From contig JAYFQE010000006.1 in NCBI GenBank assembly GCA_034927345.1, positions 1 through 64,000 of the forward strand: a stretch of 64,000 nt of DNA, read 5' to 3'. The translations under genes and the position numbers were made by a program. The stretch comes from JAYFQE01 sp034927345. GTDB lineage: Bacteria; Bacillota; Clostridia; Saccharofermentanales; UBA5734. The notes below the pieces were generated by a model that saw nothing but the letters and a program-made list of their open reading frames with translations, did not search any database and had not been told where the DNA came from. Below are positions 32,440 to 40,820 of this stretch, one piece after another (position 1 is the stretch's first letter; every line of letters starts with the position of its first letter).

Positions 32440-33957
32440 ATGGCGGTTCAGTCCCGATATTTGCTGGCTCTGGATCAAGGAACAACAAGCTGCCGGGCTC
32501 TCCTGTTTGACCAGACAGGAGCTATAATCAGCAAGACCCAACGACCTTTTACCCAATATTACCCAAAGCCCGGCTGGGTGGAGCAAGACCCGGAAGAAAT
32601 TTTGAGTGTTCAGATATCTGTGATGCAGGATACAGTGGCTAAAGCTTCGATTGACAGCCGGGAAATTGCGGCCGTCGGTTTGACCAATCAACGCGAAACC
32701 CTGGTGGTTTGGGATCGCCATACCGGCCGCCCGGTTTATCCGGCTATTGTCTGGCAGTGCCGCCGGACAGCCGCCATGTGCGGCCGGTTGAAGGCCGCCG
32801 GCCTGGAAACGGAAATCCGGGAACGAACCGGTTTGGTCATCGACGCCTATTTTACGGCAACAAAACTCATGTGGCTGCTTAGCGAGGTGCCCGGCTTGCG
32901 GGCCCGGGCAGAACGCGGCGAATTATTGGCGGGAACAATCGATTCCTGGTTGATTTGGCATCTGTCCGGCCGGCAGAAGCATGTTACCGATGTCAGCAAT
33001 GCTTCGCGAACCTTGTTGATGAACCTTGGCACCGGCGATTGGGATGAAGTTTTGCTGCGTGAATTTAACATCCCAAGATGCCTTTTACCGGAGATTGTGC
33101 CGTCATCCGGCTTCATTGCCGCTCTTGATCCGGTTATCCTGCCGGGCGGTCTGCCGATTGCCGGCCTGGCCGGAGATCAGCAGGCAGCTCTTTTCGGTCA
33201 GGCCTGCTATCAGCCGGGTATGACGAAAAACACATATGGCACCGGTTGTTTTCTGTTGATGTATACCGGCCGTCAGCCGGTCCGTTCGCAAAACGGTTTA
33301 CTGACAACGGTGGCCTGGGATTTGGGCCATGGCCTGGAATATGCGCTGGAAGGCAGCGTTTTCAATGCCGGTTCGGCAATCCAATGGCTGCGCGATGGCC
33401 TCGGTATGATTTCCCGTTCTGCGGAATGTGATGCTTTGGCTGCAACGGTAGAAAATAACGGCGGCGTTTATTTCGTGCCGGCTTTTACCGGATTGGGCGC
33501 TCCTTACTGGGATATGCAAGCCCGCGGCATGCTGGTCGGTCTGACGCGAGGCAGCGGCAAGGAGCAAATTGCCCGTGCTGTTTTAGAATCGATTGCCCAT
33601 CAAAGCCTGGATGTTCTATCCTGCATGCAGGACGACGCCGGCTGCCGTATCCCGGTCTTGCGGGCTGACGGCGGCGCGAGTGTCAGCGATTTTTTGATGC
33701 AGTTCCAGGCCGATATCAGCGGCTTGCAGGTTGAACGGCCGGTCGTTACCGAAACAACGGCATTTGGCGCCGCTTGTCTGGCCGGCCTGGCTGTCGGCGT
33801 CTGGCCGGATTGTTCGGAAATGACTGCCATACGGCAGGTTAACCGCGTGTTTTATCCCCAGATGTCTGAACCGGATCGTCTGGCCAACCGGCAAGCCTGG
33901 CACCATGCCGTACAGACAGCCATGGCCTATGGCCGGACGGAGCAAACGCCATGCTGA
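32440..33957 (+). CDS. glpK: Glycerol kinase
   Basis: A 505-residue FGGY-family kinase that makes glycerol 3-phosphate. The ATP-binding start is YLLALDQGTTSCRALLFD; the GlpK-type active site shows GLTNQRETLVVWDRHTGRPV and YPAIVWQCRRTA; the FGGY C-terminal signature region includes GLGAPYWDMQARGMLVGLTR. The ATG at 32440 follows GGAGGT, giving the usual GlpK length; an earlier in-frame ATG would add 30 unconserved residues. No glycerol facilitator or glycerol-3-phosphate dehydrogenase is nearby. The gene's end overlaps the next start by 7 bases. Confidence 0.96.
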   Translation: MAVQSRYLLALDQGTTSCRALLFDQTGAIISKTQRPFTQYYPKPGWVEQDPEEILSVQISVMQDTVAKASIDSREIAAVGLTNQRETLVVWDRHTGRPVYPAIVWQCRRTAAMCGRLKAAGLETEIRERTGLVIDAYFTATKLMWLLSEVPGLRARAERGELLAGTIDSWLIWHLSGRQKHVTDVSNASRTLLMNLGTGDWDEVLLREFNIPRCLLPEIVPSSGFIAALDPVILPGGLPIAGLAGDQQAALFGQACYQPGMTKNTYGTGCFLLMYTGRQPVRSQNGLLTTVAWDLGHGLEYALEGSVFNAGSAIQWLRDGLGMISRSAECDALAATVENNGGVYFVPAFTGLGAPYWDMQARGMLVGLTRGSGKEQIARAVLESIAHQSLDVLSCMQDDAGCRIPVLRADGGASVSDFLMQFQADISGLQVERPVVTETTAFGAACLAGLAVGVWPDCSEMTAIRQVNRVFYPQMSEPDRLANRQAWHHAVQTAMAYGRTEQTPC

Positions 33958-35519
33958 TGATTCATCGCCGGAACAGCCAGGTTCGCTTGTTACTGGCTGC
34001 AGCCGCGCTTGTTCTGGCTTTAATGCTGCTGATCCCGGATTTTTTGATAACAAACGCCAACCAGGGTCTGGTCCAGGCCGGCAGTCCGTCTGCATCGGCT
34101 GCCAGACCGGCCAACGCCGTTTTAATTATCCATGAAGATACATCTTCGTCGTCGGCATACCGCCTGATGCAACAAATCCTCTCTTCAGCCGGATATACCA
34201 GCCAAACGCTGGCCTGGCAGGAAGAAAACGGCACGCCGGAGTTTTCCGCCGCCCTGTCCGGCCTGGCCGCTGCGGCCGGCTGCCGTTCGGAGCAAGTGTG
34301 GGTCCTGGCAATCGGCGGCGCGGCTGCGCCGTCGTTCAAGCAGACCTGCCAAACCGCTGCAGCCGGCCTTATTCTTGTAACCCCCAGGGATTTGGGTTCC
34401 TTAACGGCCGCGGAACTGGATCTCTGGCCGGCCGACCGGCCTATCGACATTTTAGGTACCCACTTGAATACGGCGGCTGCGGATTGGCCGGAGCCTTTTT
34501 TTGAACGGCTGACCGGTGAAGACGCGACCTTGTTTGCCGGCTATCAACCGGCCGGACCTTTATCCGGCGTCACCCGCCTGTCCGCCGACGGCCTGGCCGC
34601 TCTCACCGTTTATCCGGTTTTATATTCCGGCCTGGCCGCGCTGTCGCCGAGGGTTATTACCGATATCACGCTGGAATTGGCTGACTGGCAACAGGTCGGT
34701 TCTGAACTGAATGCCGGCCAAGCGAATCCGGTTTTGCTGGCCCGGACGGCCAATGGACAGGCGTCGGTCTGGCTGGTCCGCGGATTGTTGAGCTTGCTGC
34801 TGCTTATTCTATCGCCCTTGCTGGCGAATGGATTCATTGCGGCGCCTCATCTGCCGGCTCCGGCAGAATACCGGCCCTGGCTGAGCGATCTGCTGCTCTG
34901 GCTGTTGGCTTTTCTTGCCGCAGGCGGCCTGGGTGTTGCTGCAGCCTGGTTAATCCATTGGTCGCACGGCTGGCCGGTTTTGGCCGCGGCGCTTCTGCCC
35001 GGCTGCCGCGGTTGGCTGGCATTGGCCGGCCGCCGGATCATGTGGGAGTCTGCAGATTCCGGCGTCAATTCCTATCACCGCAGGCCGTTCCGTTTGGCCG
35101 GATTCCTTGTGCCGCTAGCCTGGATAGCGCTCGCTTGTCTGATCGCTGCCCATTTTCTGGGGACTGTTCTGAGCCCGATCCTGCCTTGGTATATCTGGCT
35201 GTTATTCATGATCTTCAACGGGTCGGCCGGCCTGGCCGCTCCGGTTGGCCCGGCCGGCCATGAACCGGCCTCAGCTTCAGGACGGCTGGATTGGAGCATA
35301 CGCTACCTGCCCTGCATACTGCTGCCGATCCTGTTTTTCGTGCTTCAAGGCTGGAGTGGCGCCTGCGCAGGCATTTTGACCGGCTTGATCTTCTGCTGGA
35401 CGGTTAACGCCGGCAAGGCGGCCGCATCTTTGAGCCGCATGCCGGTCTGGTCCGGTCTGATTCAGTCGGTTCTGTATGTATTGTTGATTGAAGGGCCGCT
35501 GATCCTGCTTTTCTCTTAA
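33951..35519 (+). CDS. Membrane protein of unknown function with extracytoplasmic N-terminal domain
   Basis: I do not recognise this 522-residue protein. It has an N-terminal membrane anchor (LLLAAAALVLALMLLIPDFL), then about 230 residues likely outside the cell, then at least seven membrane segments (for example LLSLLLLILSPLLANGFIAA, LLLWLLAFLAAGGLGVAAAW, GFLVPLAWIALACLIAAHFL). The outer part starts AVLIIHEDTSSSSAYRLMQQ and has VWVLAIGGAAAPSFKQTCQT, which recalls an alpha/beta-hydrolase fold, but an expected GxSxG nucleophile elbow is not evident. The start lies inside the end of glpK with GGAG 8 bases upstream, so translation is coupled. The protein is rich in Ala, Leu and Gly. A role linked to glycerol or lipid handling is only a guess from the overlap. 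Confidence 0.6.
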   Translation: MLMIHRRNSQVRLLLAAAALVLALMLLIPDFLITNANQGLVQAGSPSASAARPANAVLIIHEDTSSSSAYRLMQQILSSAGYTSQTLAWQEENGTPEFSAALSGLAAAAGCRSEQVWVLAIGGAAAPSFKQTCQTAAAGLILVTPRDLGSLTAAELDLWPADRPIDILGTHLNTAAADWPEPFFERLTGEDATLFAGYQPAGPLSGVTRLSADGLAALTVYPVLYSGLAALSPRVITDITLELADWQQVGSELNAGQANPVLLARTANGQASVWLVRGLLSLLLLILSPLLANGFIAAPHLPAPAEYRPWLSDLLLWLLAFLAAGGLGVAAAWLIHWSHGWPVLAAALLPGCRGWLALAGRRIMWESADSGVNSYHRRPFRLAGFLVPLAWIALACLIAAHFLGTVLSPILPWYIWLLFMIFNGSAGLAAPVGPAGHEPASASGRLDWSIRYLPCILLPILFFVLQGWSGACAGILTGLIFCWTVNAGKAAASLSRMPVWSGLIQSVLYVLLIEGPLILLFS

Positions 35520-35583
35520 TAAATGGAAGTTACTTTTTCATTCAAGGTGATCCCGCTTGCCATGCCTTTTCACCGAGAAGCAA

Positions 35584-35612
35584 TTGACAAGAACCGCCGA
35601 CGATGATAAGAT
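35584..35612 (+). promoter_or_regulatory. Promoter of rplU-prp-rpmA
   Basis: TTGACA (35584-35589), 17 bases, TAAGAT (35607-35612) with a TGn extension at 35604-35606. Confidence 0.65.
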
Positions 35613-35703
35613 TACCCGGTGGCCGCATAGTCCGGGCTATTAAATGTTGCGCTTCTTGCACATGCCTGAGACCGGCGAGACTGATTACAGGAGGAAACAC
35701 ACC
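35613..35703 (+). promoter_or_regulatory. Candidate L21 leader RNA
   Basis: The roughly 85-base transcribed leader of rplU has CCCGG at about 35615 that can pair with CCGGG at about 35632, and a later GC-rich stretch. Firmicutes rplU genes commonly carry an L21 leader at this place; I could not match its consensus base by base. Confidence 0.35.
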
Positions 35704-36015
35704 ATGTATGCTGTTATAGCAACCGGAGGCAAGCAATATCGGGTTTCTGTCGGCGATGAGCTTTTCATTGAGAAGATCGAAGGCGATGCCGGCGCTGCCG
35801 TCCAGTTTGACAAAGTCCTGGCCTATTCCGGAGATGAAGGCCTGAAGACCGGCGCTCCTTATCTGCCCGGCGCCATGGTTGACGGCGAAGTCGTCAAACA
35901 AGGCAAACAAAAGAAAGTCATCATCTTCAAGTACAACGCCAAGAAAGGCTACCGTAACAAAAATGGACATCGGCAGCCCTATACCCGTGTTCGGATTACC
36001 AAGATCAATATCTGA
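35704..36015 (+). CDS. rplU: 50S ribosomal protein L21
   Basis: A 103-residue ribosomal protein. MYAVIATGGKQYRVSVGDEL, then FIEKIEGDAGAAVQFDKVL and the basic end KKVIIFKYNAKKGYRNKNGH are typical. The ATG at 35704 has ACAGGAGG upstream. First gene of rplU-prp-rpmA. Confidence 0.97.
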   Translation: MYAVIATGGKQYRVSVGDELFIEKIEGDAGAAVQFDKVLAYSGDEGLKTGAPYLPGAMVDGEVVKQGKQKKVIIFKYNAKKGYRNKNGHRQPYTRVRITKINI

Positions 36016-36066
36016 GCGCGATAGACAATCTGCGGGTCATGAGAACCTGCGGGAATGGACATTGAC

Positions 36067-36426
36067 ATGATCACGATTACTTTGCAGCGGAAGCCGGACG
36101 GTTTCCTCAGCCGATTTACGGCGTCCGGGCATTCCGGGTACGCCGATGCGGGCTCCGATATCATCTGCGCGGCCGTCAGTGCGATTGCTGCGACGACGAT
36201 TGGCAGCCTCCAGGAATTGGCGGGGATAGATCCCGAACGGCAAATGATATCCGGTCTGATCGATTTTCAGCTGCCGGATCCTGACACGCTGACCGACCGT
36301 CAGAGGCAGATTGCTTCCGTTTTGTTGGAAGCTCTGGTGATTGGCTGCCGGCAGATTCAGCAGAGTTATCGCGGTCCTTATGTCCGATTTAGAAAAACAT
36401 CCAGTAAGGGAGGTGCGAAAGCATGA
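36067..36426 (+). CDS. prp: Ribosomal-processing cysteine protease Prp
   Basis: A 119-residue protease (YsxB/DUF464) that trims the N-terminus of ribosomal protein L27. With the ATG at 36067 the catalytic residues fall at His22 (SGHSGYADAGSD) and Cys34 (DIICAAVSA), the positions known from the Staphylococcus enzyme; this supports that start over an ATG 12 bases upstream. The stop overlaps the rpmA start by four bases, so enzyme and substrate are made together. Confidence 0.93.
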   Translation: MITITLQRKPDGFLSRFTASGHSGYADAGSDIICAAVSAIAATTIGSLQELAGIDPERQMISGLIDFQLPDPDTLTDRQRQIASVLLEALVIGCRQIQQSYRGPYVRFRKTSSKGGAKA

Positions 36427-36704
36427 TTTTAGTCAATCTACAGCTTTTGGCGCATAAGAAGGGCGTCGGCAGTACCCGTAACGGCCGTGAGTCCGCGTCT
36501 AAGCGGTTGGGCGCGAAACGGGGCGACGGCCAGGCCGTTGTCGCCGGTAATATTCTGGTCCGCCAACGCGGCACCAAGATCCATCCTGGCTTGAATGTAG
36601 GCATCGGATCTGATGATACCCTTTATGCCCAGATTGAAGGCCAGGTCAAATACGAGCGTTTAGGCAAAGACAAGAAACAGGTCAGCGTTTATCCGGCTCA
36701 ATAA
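36423..36704 (+). CDS. rpmA: 50S ribosomal protein L27 with Prp-cleavable N-terminus
   Basis: A 93-residue ribosomal protein near the peptidyl transferase centre. It starts MILVNLQLLAHKKGVGSTRN: a nine-residue extension ending in LQLL precedes AHKKGVG. In Firmicutes the usual extension ends LQFF and is removed by Prp between F and A/S; here LQLL is the likely variant. The rest (GQAVVAGNILVRQRGTKIHP) is standard. It is coupled to prp through ATGA and followed by a terminator. Confidence 0.97.
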   Translation: MILVNLQLLAHKKGVGSTRNGRESASKRLGAKRGDGQAVVAGNILVRQRGTKIHPGLNVGIGSDDTLYAQIEGQVKYERLGKDKKQVSVYPAQ

Positions 36705-36777
36705 AAACAGACATTTACGGACGAACAAATCGGAATGGAGCGCTGAAGATTCATTTCGGTTGTCCGGACAACAAGGT

Positions 36778-36807
36778 CCAGCCGATTGTTTACGGCTGGG
36801 CTTTTTT
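36778..36807 (+). terminator. Terminator between rpmA and obg
   Basis: CCAGCCG (36778-36784) pairs with CGGCTGG (36793-36799), followed by GCTTTTTT. It lies 18 bases ahead of the obg start, so it may work as an attenuator that lets part of the transcription through. Confidence 0.85.
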
Positions 36808-36824
36808 GCTCTCAGGAGGAAGAT

Positions 36825-38093
36825 ATGTTTATCGATAGCGCACGGATCCAGGTTAAAGCGGGAGACGGCGGCGACGGCCAGGTTTCTTTTCATACGGCAA
36901 AATATGTGCCGAACGGCGGACCTGACGGCGGCGACGGCGGCCGCGGCGGCAGCGTCATCTTTATTGCCACCGCCGGCATGAGCACGCTGCAGGACTTCCG
37001 ATATCATCGGATCTATGCTGCCGATTCTGGTGAGAAAGGCGGCCGGCGCAAGCAATATGGCCGGAGCGGAGCAGACCTGCGTGTGAAAGTTCCGGTCGGC
37101 ACGCTGGTTAAAGATGCAGAATCCGGCAAGATCATTGCCGATCTGACCGCCGACGGCCAGGAAGTCGTCATCGCCCGCGGCGGTCATGGCGGTAAAGGCA
37201 ACGTCCACTTTGTCAACAGTGTCCGCCAGGCGCCTAAATTTGCCCGAGCCGGCGCTCCTGGCGAGCAATTCGACCTTTTGATCGAACTGAAACTGCTGGC
37301 CGATGTGGGTTTGATCGGCATGCCCAATGCCGGTAAATCAACCTTGCTGTCTGTGGTCTCGTCGGCGCGTCCGAAGATTGCCGATTATCCCTTCACCACG
37401 ATCGAACCGAATCTGGGCGTTGTCGCCGTAGGGGATGCCAGCTTTGTCATGGCCGATATTCCCGGATTGATTGAGGGTGCTCATATCGGCCTGGGCCTGG
37501 GTTTATCGTTTCTGAAACATGTTGAGCGAACCCGGCTTCTGCTGCATATTCTCGACCTGACGACCCAGGAAGGGCGGGATCCGATCGCCGATTTCGACAT
37601 GATCAACCATGAATTAGCATCGTATGATGAACGGTTAGCCAGCCGGCCTCAGATTGTCGCCTTGAATAAAACCGATATGGCCGATGACGAAACGATCGGC
37701 CGGGTCGGCAGTATTTTACGGGATCGAGGTTATGCCGTCTATCCGATTTGCGCGCCGATCGGCGAAGGGATCAAGGAACTGATCCAAGCGGTCGCCGCAA
37801 TGCTGCAAACCCTTCCGGTTACTGAACTGGCCGGAGATGACGGCGGAACCGTTCTCTATCAATATGAGCCGGAAACGTTATTTACCGTAGAGAAAATAGA
37901 CGGCGTTTACCGGGTAAAGGGCGCCTGGATTGAAAATCTGGTGCAATCGACTAACTTTGATGATCATGAATCGCTGCAGTATTTTCAGCGCCTGATCCGG
38001 AAAAAAGGCGTCATTGAAGCTCTGGAGAAATCCGGTGTCCGCGAAGGCGACCTGGTGGCTCTGGACGATCTTGAGTTTGAGTATATTCCCTGA
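36825..38093 (+). CDS. obg: GTPase Obg
   Basis: A 422-residue ribosome-associated GTPase with roles in 50S assembly and stress. The Gly-rich Obg fold comes first (DSARIQVKAGDGGDGQVSFH, GGPDGGDGGRGGSVIFIA). The G domain starts near residue 155 with G1 GMPNAGKSTLLSVV and G3 DIPGLIEGAH; G4 is ALNKTDMAD. The C-terminal OCT domain (residues about 345-422) has EPETLFTVEKIDGVYRVKG. The ATG at 36825 follows CAGGAGGA. Confidence 0.97.
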   Translation: MFIDSARIQVKAGDGGDGQVSFHTAKYVPNGGPDGGDGGRGGSVIFIATAGMSTLQDFRYHRIYAADSGEKGGRRKQYGRSGADLRVKVPVGTLVKDAESGKIIADLTADGQEVVIARGGHGGKGNVHFVNSVRQAPKFARAGAPGEQFDLLIELKLLADVGLIGMPNAGKSTLLSVVSSARPKIADYPFTTIEPNLGVVAVGDASFVMADIPGLIEGAHIGLGLGLSFLKHVERTRLLLHILDLTTQEGRDPIADFDMINHELASYDERLASRPQIVALNKTDMADDETIGRVGSILRDRGYAVYPICAPIGEGIKELIQAVAAMLQTLPVTELAGDDGGTVLYQYEPETLFTVEKIDGVYRVKGAWIENLVQSTNFDDHESLQYFQRLIRKKGVIEALEKSGVREGDLVALDDLEFEYIP

Positions 38094-38108
38094 TTAATGG
38101 AGGATCCT

Positions 38109-38423
38109 ATGTTGAAGAGCAGACAACGCGCCTGGCTGCGAGCTCAGGCTAATTCTCTTGACGCCCGGTTTCAGATCGGCAAGGGCGAAGTAACCGCCAC
38201 TTTATGCCAGAGTCTGGATGAAATGTTGACGACACACGAGCTTTTGAAAGTCAAGGTTCTGAAAAGCGCGGGCGATCAGGTGGCCGAACTGGCTGTTCAG
38301 GTTGCCGAAGCCGTGCAGGCGGAACTGGTACAGCAAATTGGCCGCTGCTTTGTGCTTTACCGCTTTTCCGATAAACTGGCCAAGCAGGGCAAGTCTTTGC
38401 AGCTTCCGGTTTTCCGGGATTAG
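38109..38423 (+). CDS. yhbY: YhbY family RNA-binding protein (CRM domain)
   Basis: A 104-residue single-domain CRM protein that associates with pre-50S ribosomes. Typical parts are SRQRAWLRAQANSLDARFQI with GKGEVTATLCQSLDEML, a block ELLKVKVLKSAGDQV, and the end IGRCFVLYRFSDK. The IGKG loop matches the family's GxxG-like RNA-binding turn. The ATG at 38109 follows GGAGG. It directly follows obg, a conserved Firmicutes pairing. Confidence 0.92.
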   Translation: MLKSRQRAWLRAQANSLDARFQIGKGEVTATLCQSLDEMLTTHELLKVKVLKSAGDQVAELAVQVAEAVQAELVQQIGRCFVLYRFSDKLAKQGKSLQLPVFRD

Positions 38424-38512
38424 GGTCCGCGCATAATCCAGCCTGGCGGCATGTCCGTTCCAGGTTGTGTGCATTTGTAACATTTGCGGTGGCTATTCGC
38501 GATTTGCCGCGT

Positions 38513-38518
38513 TATAAT
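38513..38518 (+). promoter_or_regulatory. Possible -10 element for rubredoxin
   Basis: Perfect TATAAT, 51 bases before the start codon. No -35 at the normal distance and no TGn extension. Confidence 0.4.
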
Positions 38519-38569
38519 CGAAAACAGATACGGCAGTATCGATTTTATGATGAAAGCGAGGCCAACGTA

Positions 38570-38728
38570 ATGAAAAAGTATGTATGCAACCTTTGTGGCT
38601 ATGTTTATGACCCTGCTGACGGCGATCCCGATTCGGGCATAGCGCCGGGAACCGCCTTCGAAGACCTGCCGGAAGACTGGGTTTGTCCACTTTGCGGCGC
38701 CAGCAAGGATGATTTCAGCGCCGAGTAA
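38570..38728 (+). CDS. Rubredoxin
   Basis: A 52-residue electron carrier holding one iron in four cysteines: CNLCGYVYDPADGDPDSG and VCPLCGASKDDF. The spacing CxxCGY...CPxCG is diagnostic. The flavodiiron gene starts about 80 bases later on the same strand; rubredoxin is the usual electron donor to that enzyme, so the two likely form an oxygen or nitric oxide detoxification pair. Confidence 0.97.
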   Translation: MKKYVCNLCGYVYDPADGDPDSGIAPGTAFEDLPEDWVCPLCGASKDDFSAE

Positions 38729-38754
38729 CTGACAGAAAAAGAATGAACAAGATG

Positions 38755-38782
38755 CCTGTCCGGCCGTTTTCGACCGGACAGG
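38755..38782 (+). terminator. Hairpin between rubredoxin and flavodiiron genes
   Basis: CCTGTCCGG (38755-38763) pairs perfectly with CCGGACAGG (38774-38782). The following CTGCTTT is a poor T tract, so it may be a partial terminator that sets the ratio of the small carrier to the enzyme. Confidence 0.5.
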
Positions 38783-38806
38783 CTGCTTTAAGGAGTGATT
38801 CCGGTC

Positions 38807-40015
38807 ATGTCGGTATTAGCAATCAGCGATCATGTTTTTGAAGTAGGCGCCGCTCATCCGGAACGGGAGTTGTTTGACTGCCTGATGCCTACGCCCCACG
38901 GTACGACTTATAATGCCTATCTGATCTGCGGAGAGCAGAAGACGGCTCTGATCGACGCGGTTGATCCGGAAAAGGTTGAAGTTCTGTTAAAAAACCTGCG
39001 CGAGTCGGGTGTCGATCATATTGACTATTTAATCCATCTGCATACAGAACAGGACCATTCGGGATCCAGCGAAACGGTTATGCGCCGTTTCCCCATGGCC
39101 CGCATCGTCGCCAACGCTAAAGTGAAAGAGATGCTGCAGAGTCATTTACACCTCGATCCGGAACAGATGATCACCGTCGGAGAAGGGGACACCCTTGATC
39201 TCGGAGGTAAAACCCTGCAGTTCTATATGATTCCGTTTGCTCATTGGCCGGATAATTACATGGCTTATCTGGTTGAGGACCGGATCCTTTTTTCCAGCGA
39301 CCTGTTTGGCTCCCATTATGCCACCCAGAAAGCCTTCTCGACGTCCAGCACCGAACAGCGCATGGCGGCAAAATCTTATTATTCGGAAATCATGATGCCG
39401 TTTCGCAGCCATATCGCCAAATACACCGCCCGGGTGCGGGCGTTGCAGCCGCGTTTGATTGCTCCGGCGCATGGACCGGTCTGGTATGATCCGGACATGA
39501 TTTTGGGCCGATATGAAAAATGGACCGGCGACGGTGTGAAAAAACTGGTAACCATTCCGTATATCAGCATGCATGACAGCACACGCCTGATGGTTGAGCG
39601 ATTGGCGGTTAAATTGTCCCAGCTGGGCCTGTCGATTATCTGCCGTGATTTAGGCAGTCATCCCGACAGCCTGACTGTCGAAACCGGACATTTCATCACC
39701 GACCTGGTTGATGCGGCAGCGGTTATTTTAGCCACGCCGACCGTGTTGGGCGGCCCACACCCCAATATGGCTTATGCGGCTCTTATAGCCAACGCCATGC
39801 GTCCTAAAACGCGTTTTATCACTTTGGTCGGATCATATGGCTGGGGGACGAAAGTTGACGAGACGATTGCCGGCCTGACGGGGGCGATCAAGGCGGAACG
39901 GCTGCCGAGCGTTTTAGTCAAGGGCTTGCCGACTCTTCAGGATCTTGAACGGCTCGATGCCCTGGCTGTCGAACTGGCCGAAAAAATCAACGCTCTGCCG
40001 CTTTTAATCGACTGA
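38807..40015 (+). CDS. Flavodiiron protein (oxygen/nitric oxide reductase, FprA type)
   Basis: A 402-residue enzyme with an N-terminal metallo-beta-lactamase-like diiron domain and a C-terminal flavodoxin domain. Diiron ligands include HTEQDH at residues 79-84, the aspartate in SSDLFGSHYA and the histidine in APAHGPVW. The flavodoxin part starts near residue 245 (VTIPYISMHDSTRLMVE) and has ITLVGSYGWGTKVDETI. It reduces O2 or NO to water or N2O with electrons from rubredoxin, encoded just upstream. The ATG at 38807 has AAGGAG about 10 bases upstream. Confidence 0.95.
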   Translation: MSVLAISDHVFEVGAAHPERELFDCLMPTPHGTTYNAYLICGEQKTALIDAVDPEKVEVLLKNLRESGVDHIDYLIHLHTEQDHSGSSETVMRRFPMARIVANAKVKEMLQSHLHLDPEQMITVGEGDTLDLGGKTLQFYMIPFAHWPDNYMAYLVEDRILFSSDLFGSHYATQKAFSTSSTEQRMAAKSYYSEIMMPFRSHIAKYTARVRALQPRLIAPAHGPVWYDPDMILGRYEKWTGDGVKKLVTIPYISMHDSTRLMVERLAVKLSQLGLSIICRDLGSHPDSLTVETGHFITDLVDAAAVILATPTVLGGPHPNMAYAALIANAMRPKTRFITLVGSYGWGTKVDETIAGLTGAIKAERLPSVLVKGLPTLQDLERLDALAVELAEKINALPLLID

Positions 40016-40033
40016 ATCGGCCAAACCGCTGAA

Positions 40034-40756
40034 TCAGTCAAACAAAGATTGTTGTTGAGGGTCTGCCGGAAGTTCCGACGGATCCTCGTTAGTTTCAGCA
40101 GGTTCTTTGAAAACCAGATTGTCATAGGATGAAGATGTCTCCGGAATCAAAGACGGTTCACCGGTCAAAAGCGAAAGAAGGCCCAGATAAACGGTTTGCG
40201 GATTTCTTTTCCACCGCTCGCAGATCATCTGCCCCATGTTTTTATCCGGTATAGTTAAATATAGATCAATCAAATCCTTCAAGCCGTCGTTCTGCTTCAG
40301 GCGAACCTGATAGAAACCGTTGGCGTCCGGCTCACAGGAAGCCGACAAGGTATTGCGCAAGCGAATATCTTTTTGCCAGCCGGAGCAAGCTTGCGCCAGA
40401 TAAGAGCGAATCGGCAGCGGAATGCGGTTTTCCAGCGTGTTGAAAACCGCTCGGCCCTGAGGCGTCAGATCGCAGCGGGTGACCGGCCTGCCGACTGAAT
40501 CAAGAACGGTTTCACTTTTACGGACACTTTCCTGCGCCATATGATCACGGCATAGTTCCTCAAATGCCGTGGCAAAATCAAAATAGTCCATATAGAGGGT
40601 TTCCAGCGATAATTCTGTTAGTTGACCTAATGTGATGCCTTGAATACGATTGAGAATGGAAAGGATTATCAGCTTGTTGATAGCCAATTCGGCTGTTTCC
40701 AAAAAATCACGTCCCTTCCTGAACAGGGTTGGCGCCTGAATAAAATCATCTGTCAC
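40034..40756 (-). CDS. DUF4364 protein
   Basis: A 240-residue protein of the DUF4364 family, a Clostridial group with a winged-helix-like N-terminus. Recognisable parts are NKLIILSILNRIQGITLGQL, ETLYMDYFDFATAFEELC, the later CDLTPQGRAVFNTLENRIPL and DLYLTIPDKNMGQMICERWK. The order (helical N-terminus, TxxG turn, then a beta-rich domain) fits a transcription regulator, but no target is known. It is a single gene, convergent with the flavodiiron gene. A TATACT lies close to its start and could be the -10. Confidence 0.8.
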   Translation of the reverse strand: MTDDFIQAPTLFRKGRDFLETAELAINKLIILSILNRIQGITLGQLTELSLETLYMDYFDFATAFEELCRDHMAQESVRKSETVLDSVGRPVTRCDLTPQGRAVFNTLENRIPLPIRSYLAQACSGWQKDIRLRNTLSASCEPDANGFYQVRLKQNDGLKDLIDLYLTIPDKNMGQMICERWKRNPQTVYLGLLSLLTGEPSLIPETSSSYDNLVFKEPAETNEDPSELPADPQQQSLFD

Positions 40757-40820
40757 CAGTATAATGAAATATCCCGGATTTGAAAAGGCGCAAACTTTGT
40801 TCAGGAAGGCCGGTCAGCAA

